In this document: piece by piece, positions 25,656-33,724 of the stretch
Layout: each line of letters opens with the position of its first letter
Numbering within the stretch: the stretch's first letter is position 1
Assembly: GCA_038526915.1 (NCBI GenBank)
Contig: JBCBGF010000001.1
Span: 744,001-808,000 of the forward strand
DNA: 64,000 nucleotides
From: JBCBGF01 sp038526915
GTDB taxonomy: Bacteria > Pseudomonadota > Alphaproteobacteria > Rhodobacterales > Rhodobacteraceae
Reading direction: 5' to 3'
The notes under the pieces: model-generated
Told to the model about the DNA's origin: nothing
What the model saw: only the letters and a program-made list of their open reading frames with translations
Databases searched by the model: none
Translations under genes and position numbers: made by a program

Positions 25656-26621
25656 ATGCGCCTGACCGTCACGCGGGATACCTATCAGCTGGCCGAGGCC
25701 TTCACCATCTCGCGCGGGTCGCGGACGGAGGCGCAGGTGCTGACGGTTTGCGCCGAAGATGGGGACCATCGCGGGTGGGGCGAATGCGTGCCTTACGCAA
25801 GGTATGGCGAGACGTTGGAGAGTGTGACGGCCCAGATCGAGGGGCTGCCCGAGGGGATTGACAGCGCCGCCTTGCAGGATGCGTTGCCACCGGGGGCCGC
25901 GCGCAATGCCGTCGACTGCGCGCTCTGGGATCTGGAAGCGAAGCGAGCGGGTGTGCGGGTCTGGGACCTGGCGGGTCTGGCCGCACCGGGGCCAGAGATC
26001 ACGGCCTTTACCCTGTCGCTCGATACGCCTGACAACATGCGGGCCGCGGCCGCGCGCCATGCCCATCGCCCGCTTCTGAAGATCAAGCTCGGCACCGCCG
26101 ATGACATGCCCCGCCTGGAAGCGGTGCGGGCGGGTGCGCCAAAGGCCCGGATCATCGTCGATGCCAATGAGGGGTGGACGGCAGAGGTCTATTCCGACCT
26201 CGCGCCGCATCTCGTGCGGCTGGGTGTCGATCTGGTGGAACAGCCCTTGCCCGCGGGCGATGACGGGATGCTGGCCGAGATCGCGCGGCCCCTTCCTGTC
26301 TGCGCCGATGAAAGCTGCCACGACCGGGCCTCTCTGCCGGGGCTTGGGGCCAAGTACGACATGGTGAACATCAAGCTCGACAAGACCGGCGGTCTGACCG
26401 AGGCACTGGCGTTAAAGGCGGCGGCCCTGGCCGAAGGGTACGGCATCATGGTCGGCTGCATGGTGGGGTCATCGCTGGCCATGGCCCCAGCGGTTTTGCT
26501 GGCGCAGGGTGCGACGGTCACGGATCTTGACGGGCCGCTCCTACTGGCCGAAGACCGCGCGGAGCCGCTGGTCTATGATGAGCAGGGCGTTCATCCGCCC
26601 GCTGCTGGGCTTTGGGGATAG
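25656..26621 (+). CDS. dgcA: Enolase-superfamily epimerase, probable N-acetyl-D-glutamate racemase DgcA
   Basis: Enzyme of 321 residues in the dipeptide epimerase branch of the enolase superfamily. Catalytic and metal-binding residues are visible in order: KxK motif (LLKIKLG, about residue 147), Asp of IIVDANEGW, Glu of DLVEQPLPAG, Asp of PVCADES, and the second catalytic Lys of MVNIKLDKTGGL. It was long annotated as L-Ala-D/L-Glu epimerase, but beside dgcN it is better assigned to racemising N-acetyl-D-glutamate to the L form. The start ATG at 25656 directly follows the intergenic repeat; the ribosome binding site is weak (GGGG). Confidence 0.85.
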   Translation: MRLTVTRDTYQLAEAFTISRGSRTEAQVLTVCAEDGDHRGWGECVPYARYGETLESVTAQIEGLPEGIDSAALQDALPPGAARNAVDCALWDLEAKRAGVRVWDLAGLAAPGPEITAFTLSLDTPDNMRAAAARHAHRPLLKIKLGTADDMPRLEAVRAGAPKARIIVDANEGWTAEVYSDLAPHLVRLGVDLVEQPLPAGDDGMLAEIARPLPVCADESCHDRASLPGLGAKYDMVNIKLDKTGGLTEALALKAAALAEGYGIMVGCMVGSSLAMAPAVLLAQGATVTDLDGPLLLAEDRAEPLVYDEQGVHPPAAGLWG

Positions 26622-26631
26622 GAGAGACGCG

Positions 26632-27486
26632 ATGAGCCGCATCGTCTATGTCAACGGAGAGTACCTGCCCGAAGAAGAGGCCACCGTGTCGATCTTTGAC
26701 CGTGGGTTCCTCTTTGCCGATGGCGTCTACGAGGTGACCAGTGTCCTGGGCGGTAAGCTGATCGACTTCGAAGGCCATGCCAAACGCCTGGAACGCTCGC
26801 TGGGCGAGTTGGAGATGGCGCACCCGGTGACCAAGGATGAGTTGCTGGCGATCCACCGTGAGCTCGTGGCACGCAACCAGATCGAGGACGGCCTGGTCTA
26901 TCTGCAGGTTACCCGCGGCCCGGCGGATCGGGACTTTGCCTTTCCCGAGGACGCGGCCCCCACGCTCATCCTGTTCACCCAGGCCAAGCCGGGGCTGGCC
27001 GACAGCCCGGCCTCAAAAGCAGGGATCAAGGTGATCTCGATCCCTGACATCCGCTGGGGCCGGCGCGATATCAAGACGGTGCAACTGCTCTATCCCGCCA
27101 TGGGAAAGATGGCGGCCAAGAAGGCCGGCGCAGACGATGCCTGGATGATCGAGGATGGGCATGTGACCGAAGGCACCTCGAACAACGCCTATATCGTGAA
27201 AGGGCGCAAGATCATCACCCGGCATCTGGGCAATGAGATCCTGCACGGAATCACCCGCGCCGCCGTTCTGCGGTTCGCGCGGGAGGCACAGATGGAGGTC
27301 GAAGAACGCGCCTTCACCATTGAGGAAGCGAAAGGAGCGGATGAGGCGTTCGTCACCTCTGCCTCGACCTTCGTGATGCCGGTGGTTGAAATCGATGGCG
27401 CGGCGCTGGGCGATGGTACGCCGGGGCCCGTGGCGCAGCGGCTGCGCGAGGTTTACATTGACGAGAGCCGCAAGGCGGCCGTGTAG
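26632..27486 (+). CDS. D-amino acid transaminase
   Basis: PLP-dependent class IV aminotransferase, 284 residues, that moves amino groups between D-amino acids and 2-oxo acids, for example D-alanine + 2-oxoglutarate giving pyruvate + D-glutamate. Fold IV features: FDRGFLFADGVYEVTSVLGG near residue 21, catalytic Lys in the segment IKTVQLLYPAMGKMAAKKAG, and EGTSNNAYIVKG binding the cofactor phosphate. The start at 26632 has AGGAGAG upstream, which settles it over earlier in-frame Mets. It lies 10 bases after dgcA, so D-glutamate formed here can be consumed by DgcN/DgcA. Confidence 0.9.
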   Translation: MSRIVYVNGEYLPEEEATVSIFDRGFLFADGVYEVTSVLGGKLIDFEGHAKRLERSLGELEMAHPVTKDELLAIHRELVARNQIEDGLVYLQVTRGPADRDFAFPEDAAPTLILFTQAKPGLADSPASKAGIKVISIPDIRWGRRDIKTVQLLYPAMGKMAAKKAGADDAWMIEDGHVTEGTSNNAYIVKGRKIITRHLGNEILHGITRAAVLRFAREAQMEVEERAFTIEEAKGADEAFVTSASTFVMPVVEIDGAALGDGTPGPVAQRLREVYIDESRKAAV

Positions 27487-27497
27487 GGGGCAAGCCC

Positions 27498-28325
27498 CTA
27501 GATCATCGCAACGTTGACGTTGGTGGGTGTAGTCGTCAGCCCTTCCAGCACCGCATAGACCGTGCCATCCACCAGAACCTCGACACGGTCGGGCCCGGTC
27601 AGGGTGTTGAAGGACAGATCCGCATTGCTGAGCGGTGTGGTGAACGTCGCGCTGTCAAATTCCAGCGTCAGGGTCTCGGTCGCATCGATGTAGTCGGTGA
27701 TCGTGATCGGGTCTTCGCCCGTCTCGTCGAACCGGCCAAAGAAGGTGTCGTCACGTTCACCGCCCGTCAACTCGTCGCCATCGTCCCCGATCAGGGTATC
27801 CATGCCGAACCCGCCAAACAACTCATCGGGCGTGTTGTCGCCGGTGTTATCGACGGCGTTGATCGTATCCGCGCCTTCTTCACCGAAGAGCTCGTTCATG
27901 CCGAACCGATCGAGGAGTTGGTCATTGCCGCCGCCGCCACGGATCAGATCGTTGCCGCCATCCTGTGGGATCCCCGCCAGATCGACGCCGATGGACTGAT
28001 CAGGCCCGTCTTCGAGGAAGATACGGTCATCGCCCGGGCCGCCTTGCACGTTATCCGCACCGCCACCGCCGAACACGGTATCCTCGCCTTCACCCGCATT
28101 CGCGGTATCCGACCCGATGCCAAGAAACAGCTGATCGTTGCCGCCCAGCGCATTGACGATGTCATCGCCTGCGCCGGCTTCGATCCGGTCGGCGTCGGCA
28201 GTGCCGGTGATCACATCATTGCCCGCGTTCGCAGGTGGCGGGCTGTCATCGCCGTCATCGTCACCCCCGACCAGGCCAATAACGAGGCCAAGCCCCAAGA
28301 GGGCCGAAAGTAGAATGAGTTCCAT
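27498..28325 (-). CDS. RTX-repeat calcium-binding protein with N-terminal hydrophobic helix
   Basis: Protein of 275 residues. It begins with a short hydrophobic helix (MELILLSALLGLGLVIGLVG) and an acidic patch (GDDDGDD), then carries about nine hemolysin-type nonapeptide repeats of the GGxGxDx(L/I/V) kind between residues 33 and 205 (for example GAGDDIVNALGGNDQLFLG and GGGGADNVQGGPGDDRIF). A small beta-rich C-terminal domain follows. The repeats bind calcium in folded secreted proteins. Unlike typical type I secretion substrates it seems to have an N-terminal membrane anchor or signal. The stop lies just after the convergent transaminase gene. Confidence 0.85.
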   Translation of the reverse strand: MELILLSALLGLGLVIGLVGGDDDGDDSPPPANAGNDVITGTADADRIEAGAGDDIVNALGGNDQLFLGIGSDTANAGEGEDTVFGGGGADNVQGGPGDDRIFLEDGPDQSIGVDLAGIPQDGGNDLIRGGGGNDQLLDRFGMNELFGEEGADTINAVDNTGDNTPDELFGGFGMDTLIGDDGDELTGGERDDTFFGRFDETGEDPITITDYIDATETLTLEFDSATFTTPLSNADLSFNTLTGPDRVEVLVDGTVYAVLEGLTTTPTNVNVAMI

Positions 28326-28413
28326 TACCGCCTGCCTGCAATTTTTCTTTTGTTGTTGGCGGAACGGTGCAGCGCCGGCGCGGCACTGTCAAGAATCACT
28401 GGGTTGGTGGCAC

Positions 28414-28686
28414 CTATCTGTCGCCCAAAAGCACACCGCGGAGCGAGTTTCTGCCACCGACGATGGACCGTGCCATGGCGCGCTTTTCGCTGTGGCTGCG
28501 GTTGCTGTGGAACAGGGAATAGAGCGCGTTGATCTGGCCCGTGCGCAGGGTGTCTGTGTCGACTCGGATCTGATGGCGTTTCAGATCGCGCGCCACCGAT
28601 GGCTCCAGCTGTTCGCGCGTGGTGGCCGCAGCGGGGCCCGCGAGGGCCAGCACCAGGGCCGCGGCCAGGGCGTGGCGCGGTGTCAT
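28414..28686 (-). CDS. Small exported protein, tandem paralogue 2
   Basis: Unrecognised 90-residue protein with a clear signal peptide (MTPRHALAAALVLALAGPAA, cleavage near AAA-TTR). The mature part of about 68 residues is helical and resembles the product of the overlapping upstream gene: DLKRHQIRVDTDTLRTGQIN here against DLRFFQLETDVSRLTTSEAA there. It overlaps that gene by 4 bases (ATGA), so the two are translated together. Function unknown, presumably periplasmic. Confidence 0.7.
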   Translation of the reverse strand: MTPRHALAAALVLALAGPAAATTREQLEPSVARDLKRHQIRVDTDTLRTGQINALYSLFHSNRSHSEKRAMARSIVGGRNSLRGVLLGDR

Positions 28687-28946
28687 CCCTGCCGCGCCTC
28701 GGCTTTGCGGATCACGGATTTGAGCTTGCGGCGCGTATCCAAGAAGCGTTTTTCGGGCGAGGCCATGATGAGATACAATTGGGCGGCCTCGGACGTGGTG
28801 AGCCGCGAGACATCTGTTTCCAACTGGAAGAACCTCAGGTCACGGTCGATCTCGGCCAGGAACTGCGGGTCGGGATCGGCCGACGCGGGCGCGGCGATTG
28901 CCATGGCAACGGCCAGCGCGAGGGCGGGTATGCGGGCATGTGTCAT
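28683..28946 (-). CDS. Small exported protein, tandem paralogue 1
   Basis: Unrecognised 87-residue protein. The start at 28946 gives a signal peptide (MTHARIPALALAVAMAIAAP, cleavage near ASA-DPD); an upstream Met at 28988 would not. The mature domain is about 63 residues, charged and helical, ending in a basic tail (RRKLKSVIRKAEARQG). It is a divergent paralogue of the next gene, with which it overlaps by 4 bases. No cysteines are present. Confidence 0.7.
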   Translation of the reverse strand: MTHARIPALALAVAMAIAAPASADPDPQFLAEIDRDLRFFQLETDVSRLTTSEAAQLYLIMASPEKRFLDTRRKLKSVIRKAEARQG

Positions 28947-28999
28947 GGACCTAGAGGGTAGGAAGCCCCACCGCACCCGGCAAATCACGATTTCGCCGG

Positions 29000-29299
29000 T
29001 CAGTCATGCGCCTTGGGTGCGGCGGCAAAGGCGGCCTGTTGTTCCGGCGTTGCCTCAGTCTGATATTTGGCCTTCCACTCGTCATAAGGCATCCCATAGA
29101 CGGCTTCGCGCCCGTCTTCCTTCGACATCTCGATCCCACGTTCGGCGGCAGCCTCCTGATACCAGCGGCTGAGGCAGTTTCGGCAGAACCCCGTCAGCGT
29201 CATCATGTCGATGTTCTGGACATCGGTCCGCTCGCCCAGATGCGCCAGCAGGCGGCGAAAGGCGGCGGCTTCCAGTTCGGTGCGGGTTTGGTCGTCCAT
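29000..29299 (-). CDS. DUF1244 domain protein
   Basis: Small soluble protein of 99 residues matching the DUF1244 family across nearly its whole length: RTDVQNIDMMTLTGFCRNCL at about residues 25-44, then YGMPYDEWKAKYQTEATPEQ. The two cysteines of FCRNCL are conserved in the family and may bind a metal. Function is unknown. It follows the N-formylglutamate amidohydrolase gene by 20 bases on the same strand and is probably cotranscribed. The start at 29299 is fixed by the family's MDD-TRTELE N-terminus. Confidence 0.9.
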   Translation of the reverse strand: MDDQTRTELEAAAFRRLLAHLGERTDVQNIDMMTLTGFCRNCLSRWYQEAAAERGIEMSKEDGREAVYGMPYDEWKAKYQTEATPEQQAAFAAAPKAHD

Positions 29300-29319
29300 C
29301 AAGGCCTCCGTCGGTTTTG

Positions 29320-30060
29320 TCACAGATGGGCATCTTTGCGCGCCGCGTCCAGTAGGGGGGCCAGACGTTCCGCACAGGCGCGTTGCTGTTCTTCCGTCTC
29401 GATCAGGTCGTGCCGGATCTCGATCAGGGCATTGGGGCGACCGGGGATCAGCGCGTGTCGATCCACCGCATCGCCCGGCAGGTGCCCGGCATAGGGTTGG
29501 TTTTCCCCGATGCAAAGGTCGGGCTCTGCCTTTAGCCGGTCGATCAGGGGGCGGGACAGGCGCTGGTCGTCGGCAAAGAGGATCCCCACATGCCAGGGCC
29601 GGGTCGCGCGACCGTTCAGGCGGGGGGTGAAGCTGTGGACCGCCACGATGACCGTGTCGTCGACCGCGCCCGCCAGATCGGCATAGGCGGCGTGATAGGG
29701 GCGATAGTAGCGCTCCAGCCGCCGTTCCCGTTCGGCGGCGTCGATATGGCGGTTTCCCGGAACGATCGTATGATCATAGACCTTCATGATCAGCGTCGGA
29801 TCGTCTTCGCCCCGGTTGGGGTCGATCACCAGCCGCGAAAATGTGCCCAGGATCGCGCGGGCCTGCAGGGCATCGGCCAAATGCCCGGCCACCCCCGCCG
29901 CGCCCACATCATAGGCGATATGCCGGGCCATCTGTTCGGGCGGCAGGCCGAGCGAGCCACCATCGATCTCAAGCGGCACCCGGTTTGACGCGTGATCACA
30001 GGCAATCAGCCATGGGCTGCGGCGATCCTGGCCGATTATCTCGAACGCCGCATCTGTCAT
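29320..30060 (-). CDS. N-formylglutamate amidohydrolase family protein
   Basis: Zinc hydrolase of 246 residues. Family landmarks are IACDHASNRVP near residue 19, ARHIAYDVGAAGVAGHLADA, SRLVIDPNR, VHSFTPRLNGR with a likely metal-binding His, and IEIRHDLI near the end. Members hydrolyse N-formyl-L-glutamate in histidine degradation or related N-acyl amino acids; no hut genes lie nearby. The D-glutamate cluster upstream would need an N-acetyl-L-glutamate hydrolase, and this enzyme is a possible, unproven candidate. Confidence 0.88.
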   Translation of the reverse strand: MTDAAFEIIGQDRRSPWLIACDHASNRVPLEIDGGSLGLPPEQMARHIAYDVGAAGVAGHLADALQARAILGTFSRLVIDPNRGEDDPTLIMKVYDHTIVPGNRHIDAAERERRLERYYRPYHAAYADLAGAVDDTVIVAVHSFTPRLNGRATRPWHVGILFADDQRLSRPLIDRLKAEPDLCIGENQPYAGHLPGDAVDRHALIPGRPNALIEIRHDLIETEEQQRACAERLAPLLDAARKDAHL

Positions 30061-30189
30061 CGCGATGTCATCACGCTCCGTAACCGTGTCGCAGGGTGTC
30101 TGCGCAATGTGCCGTTGTCACCGTTAGCGTTATCAGTCATACGTGTCGCGGGGCGCGGCAAGCGGCAGACCAGTGGGGAATAGGGCAGA

Positions 30190-31635
30190 ATGAGACGCCT
30201 TCGCAACGTCAAGATCGTCGCAACTTTGGGGCCGGCATCCAGCGATTACGATACCATCCGGGCCCTGTTCGAAGCCGGGGCAGATGTGTTCCGCCTGAAC
30301 ATGAGCCATGGTGAGCATTCCGAGATCGAGGAACGCCACCGCATCATCCGCCAGGTCGAGAAAGACACCGAACGCCCCATTGCCATTCTGGCCGACTTGC
30401 AGGGCCCGAAACTGCGCCTGGGCACCTTTGCGAATGGGGCCGAAGACATCGAGATCGGCCAGGCCTTCCGTCTGGACCTTGATCCCGCTGAGGGCGATGC
30501 AACCCGCGTCTGCCTGCCCCATCGCGAGATTTTTGAGGCGCTGGAACCCGGTGCATCGCTTCTGGTGAATGACGGAAAGATCCGCCTCAAGGTTAAAGAC
30601 TGCGGTGCGGATTACGCCAATTGCACGGTCGTTGTGGGTGGCACGATCTCGAACCGCAAGGGTGTAAACGTGCCCGACGTGGTGCTACCACTGGCCGCGC
30701 TCTCTGAAAAAGACCGCAAGGACCTGGAGTTTGTCTGCCAGCTGGGCGTTGACTGGCTGGCACTGTCCTTTGTCCAGCGTGCCGCCGACGTGACCGAAGC
30801 GCGCGAACTGGCGGACGGGCGTGCGGCGATCCTGTCGAAGATTGAAAAACCCGCAGCCGTCGCGGCCTTTGACGAGATCCTGGGTGTCTCTGACGGGATC
30901 ATGGTGGCGCGCGGGGATCTGGGGGTGGAACTGCCTGTCCAGAACGTACCGCCCATCCAGAAACGTCTTGTCCGTAAATGCCGGGCTGCGGCCAAGCCGG
31001 TGATCGTGGCCACACAGATGCTGGAATCCATGATCGAGAGCCCGATGCCCACCCGGGCCGAGGTGTCAGACGTGGCCGCTGCGATCTATGAAGGCACCGA
31101 TGCGGTGATGTTGTCTGCGGAATCCGCGGCGGGCGCCTATCCGGTCGAGGCGGTGACGACGATGAACGCCGTCGCGATGGAGGTCGAAAGCGATCCCACC
31201 TATCTGGATGTGACGGCGGCCAGCCGGGGCGGCAAGCGCGAAACCACCGCCGACGGTATCGTCGTTGCCGCGCGCGAAATCGCAGAGACAACTGATATCA
31301 AGGCGATCTGCTGTTTCTCGCAGTCGGGCACGACCGCCCGTCTGATTGCCCGCGAACGACCCAGCAAACCCATCATCGCGATGACGCATCTGCGCGGCAC
31401 CGCCCGCAAGCTGGTGCTGACCTGGGGCCTGCACTGGGTCATCGTGTCCGAGCTTGAGCGCTTTAAACAGGCGGTGGTCAACTCGGCCCGCGCCGCCCGC
31501 GCGGATGAGTTCGCTGATGCCGACGATCAGATCCTGGTGGTGGCCGGTGTGCCGTTCAACGTGCCGGGATCCACGAACATCCTCCGCGTCGCGCCGTGCG
31601 AGGAAAGATTGATTTATTCCACCGATCCCGAGTAG
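30190..31635 (+). CDS. pyk: Pyruvate kinase
   Basis: Glycolytic enzyme of 481 residues converting phosphoenolpyruvate and ADP to pyruvate and ATP. The N-terminus MRRLRNVKIVATLGPASSDY, substrate-site NMSHG, the active-site segment ILSKIEKPAAVAAFDEIL with catalytic Lys, and IMVARGDLGVELP with its metal-binding acidic residues are all present. The C-terminal domain begins near TADGIVVAAREIAE. A 130-base gap upstream separates it from the divergent amidohydrolase. Length is normal. Confidence 0.97.
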   Translation: MRRLRNVKIVATLGPASSDYDTIRALFEAGADVFRLNMSHGEHSEIEERHRIIRQVEKDTERPIAILADLQGPKLRLGTFANGAEDIEIGQAFRLDLDPAEGDATRVCLPHREIFEALEPGASLLVNDGKIRLKVKDCGADYANCTVVVGGTISNRKGVNVPDVVLPLAALSEKDRKDLEFVCQLGVDWLALSFVQRAADVTEARELADGRAAILSKIEKPAAVAAFDEILGVSDGIMVARGDLGVELPVQNVPPIQKRLVRKCRAAAKPVIVATQMLESMIESPMPTRAEVSDVAAAIYEGTDAVMLSAESAAGAYPVEAVTTMNAVAMEVESDPTYLDVTAASRGGKRETTADGIVVAAREIAETTDIKAICCFSQSGTTARLIARERPSKPIIAMTHLRGTARKLVLTWGLHWVIVSELERFKQAVVNSARAARADEFADADDQILVVAGVPFNVPGSTNILRVAPCEERLIYSTDPE

Positions 31636-31668
31636 GAGAGGGTCCAGAGGGCAGTTGAAGAGGCCGGT

Positions 31669-31893
31669 TTGGACCCAGACCTGTTAATCGTGATCGGCAC
31701 GCTTTGCGTGATCGGGGCCTGTGCGCTCACCATATCGGCGTTCTCCTCTTCCGACCGCAGCTTTCGCCCTGTTATCCTGTTGTTGTTCCTGGGCTTTGGC
31801 TGCATCGGCTATGCCGTCCAGACCAGCGCGATCGGCTATACCATGGCCGATATCCCGGCGATCTTCATGCGCACGTTCCAGGGCCTGTTCTAA
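31669..31893 (+). CDS. Small two-helix membrane protein between pyk and rpmI
   Basis: Unrecognised 74-residue protein with two membrane helices (about residues 5-24 and 34-55, the second RPVILLLFLGFGCIGYAVQ). The frame opens with a TTG (giving MDPDLLIVIG) and has no other plausible start before the first helix. It lies 33 bases after pyk on the same strand. It is likely a real small protein because it is hydrophobic with polar caps, but there is no functional clue. Confidence 0.6.
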   Translation: MDPDLLIVIGTLCVIGACALTISAFSSSDRSFRPVILLLFLGFGCIGYAVQTSAIGYTMADIPAIFMRTFQGLF

Positions 31894-32013
31894 CGCGCAC
31901 GTCCCCCCCTTGCCAGACCGGGCGCCCGCCCGTATACGACGCGGCCTGAGAGTCGTGCGGCCGGCCCAAGTGGCATGCCGAGTCGCGCGTAAACCGACCG
32001 ATAGGAGACGGAA

Positions 32014-32214
32014 ATGCCCAAGATGAAGACAAAATCAAGCGCCAAGAAGCGCTTTAAGGTGACGGCGACCGGCAAGGTTGTCAGCGCCCAGGCCGGCAAG
32101 CGCCACGGCATGATCAAGCGCACGCGCAAGTTCATCCGCACCGCCCGCGGCACCACCACCCTCAGCGCCCCTGACGCGAAAATCGTCAAGGGCTACATGC
32201 CCTACGACCGCTAA
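32014..32214 (+). CDS. rpmI: Ribosomal protein bL35
   Basis: Large-subunit ribosomal protein of 66 residues, highly basic, starting MPKMKTKSSAKKRFKVTATG as the family does. The start has AGGAGA upstream at 32002-32007. It is followed 12 bases later by rplT, the usual order. Confidence 0.98.
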   Translation: MPKMKTKSSAKKRFKVTATGKVVSAQAGKRHGMIKRTRKFIRTARGTTTLSAPDAKIVKGYMPYDR

Positions 32215-32226
32215 GGAGGATCGGAT

Positions 32227-32589
32227 ATGTCGAGAGTTACCTCCGGTAAGGTCACCCACGCCCGCCACAAGAAAGTCATCAAGGCCGCCAAAGGCTATTA
32301 TGGCCGCCGCTCGAATGCGTTCCGCACCGCGACGCAGGCCGTGGACAAGGCCAACCAATACGCCACGCGCGACCGCAAGAACCGCAAGCGCAACTTCCGT
32401 GCGCTGTGGATCCAGCGGATCAACGCCGCCGTGCGCGCCCATGACGAAGCGCTGACCTATTCGCGGTTCATTAACGGTCTGTCGCTGGCCGGGATCGAGG
32501 TGGATCGCAAGGTCCTGGCCGATCTCGCCGTGAATGAGCCCGAGGCGTTTACCGCGATTGTTGACAAGGCGAAGGCGGCGCTGGCCTAA
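32227..32589 (+). CDS. rplT: Ribosomal protein bL20
   Basis: Large-subunit protein of 120 residues binding 23S rRNA early in assembly. The family pattern is clear: SRVTSGKVTHARHKKVIKAA, then KGYYGRRSNAFRTATQAVDK and RKNRKRNFRALWIQRINAAV. A strong AAGGAGG ribosome binding site lies at about 32213-32219. A terminator follows the gene, so the downstream pheS is not obligatorily cotranscribed. Confidence 0.98.
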   Translation: MSRVTSGKVTHARHKKVIKAAKGYYGRRSNAFRTATQAVDKANQYATRDRKNRKRNFRALWIQRINAAVRAHDEALTYSRFINGLSLAGIEVDRKVLADLAVNEPEAFTAIVDKAKAALA

Positions 32590-32613
32590 GCGCCACACCG
32601 ACCAAGACCAAGC

Positions 32614-32643
32614 AAAGGCCGGCCCCTGCGCCGGCCTTTTTTG
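32614..32643 (+). terminator. Rho-independent terminator after rplT
   Basis: GGCCGGC (32617-32623), a 6-base loop, GCCGGCC (32630-32636) and a following run of T to about 32642. The preceding AAA and following TTT extend the stem. It ends the rpmI-rplT transcript and marks the left edge of the inserted region before pheS. Confidence 0.85.
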
Positions 32644-32716
32644 TTTGAACGCTTGATTTGGTGCGCCAATCCGAACATCGTCCCTAGGGAGTACACGCCG
32701 CCAAAGGGCACACCAC

Positions 32717-33724
32717 ATGGTTGAACCAGACGTTCCGATAGCCAAAGAGAGCCTCGCGCGGTTTCTCCTTAGCGCTGTGAAGCTTGGCGGGACGCAAGAT
32801 CAGTTTCACAGCACGATCATGGAACCTTTCGGCGGCGGTCTTGCTGGCGCCACTGAGCCGATGCCTATTCCAGGCCCGTCTGACACCATACGCAGATTGG
32901 AAAACCGTACTTTCACTCGCGGCGCTGAGTGGATGCCCATCCCCGGCCCTTCTGGCGCCGTGCGCAGATTGGACAACCGCACCATTGTAGATCAGGCCCT
33001 CGCATCAGAATTCAAACAAAAGGGGCTAGTCGTTGACGGTGGGCGTGCAGACGTTCCTGAAGCCCCGAGGCTCGTCAGCAATCTTGGCTATCTCAGACGG
33101 GTTATGGACATGGCCACCGCGAGTGATCTGGGTGGCATCCCGCTTTTCCGGGACGAGAACGTGAAGGGGGACGTGCTGCCGCTTTATGACTTTACCGACC
33201 CGGGCAACATTGCGGACCTCACCAAACGGTCAGAGATCTCATTGCCAGACGGCTTCGGTGTCAGCCTTGACGCAACCGAGGCCACCCTCCTGAAAGCCGC
33301 AATGAAGGCAGACCCGCGTATCGAGATTGAGGCGGACACGGAAAAGGCCATGCTTGGCGTCTTTCGCCTCTACGCCGCCAACATCGAAGAGGTCGCCAAA
33401 CTGCAGTTTGGCTCACCACCACCACCAACACTGCCACCTTCGGCACCGCCGCCACCTTCTGCGCCACCGCCACCTGGGCATGTGCTGCTGACGTTCGATG
33501 CAAAGCGCGGGGGTATTTCAGTCGGCTATCGCCCTCATGCGGTCAAAAAAACGCTGACACCCATGCCCCGCATCACGGATTCCAACGGCCGGACTACTGG
33601 GGTCGTCCACACCGGGATCTATGCCTTCGGCACTCCGGACCTCAATAGACCCCATGGTGTCGAAGACCCGCGCCCACTTGGGGTGTGGTCCTATCAAACC
33701 CATCTTTCGACCAATGCGTTTTGA
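32717..33724 (+). CDS. Unknown protein with proline-rich linker, first gene of module
   Basis: I do not recognise this 335-residue protein. It has no signal peptide or membrane helix. Near the N-terminus it holds a repeated motif: EPMPIPGPSDTIRRLENRT (about residues 47-65) and EWMPIPGPSGAVRRLDNRT (about 71-89). A helical middle region follows to about 230, then a proline linker (residues ~232-252, PPPPTLPPSAPPPP and similar), then a compact C-terminal domain of about 80 residues ending GVWSYQTHLSTNAF. Base composition is less GC-rich than the housekeeping neighbours. Its stop overlaps the start of the OmpA-domain membrane protein (TGATG), so the two work as a pair. Confidence 0.7.
   Translation: MVEPDVPIAKESLARFLLSAVKLGGTQDQFHSTIMEPFGGGLAGATEPMPIPGPSDTIRRLENRTFTRGAEWMPIPGPSGAVRRLDNRTIVDQALASEFKQKGLVVDGGRADVPEAPRLVSNLGYLRRVMDMATASDLGGIPLFRDENVKGDVLPLYDFTDPGNIADLTKRSEISLPDGFGVSLDATEATLLKAAMKADPRIEIEADTEKAMLGVFRLYAANIEEVAKLQFGSPPPPTLPPSAPPPPSAPPPPGHVLLTFDAKRGGISVGYRPHAVKKTLTPMPRITDSNGRTTGVVHTGIYAFGTPDLNRPHGVEDPRPLGVWSYQTHLSTNAF

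Noticed and set aside
28138..29172. 344-codon plus-strand open frame
   Set aside because: It is opposite the RTX gene start, both small exported genes and DUF1244, all better supported; translation looks random.
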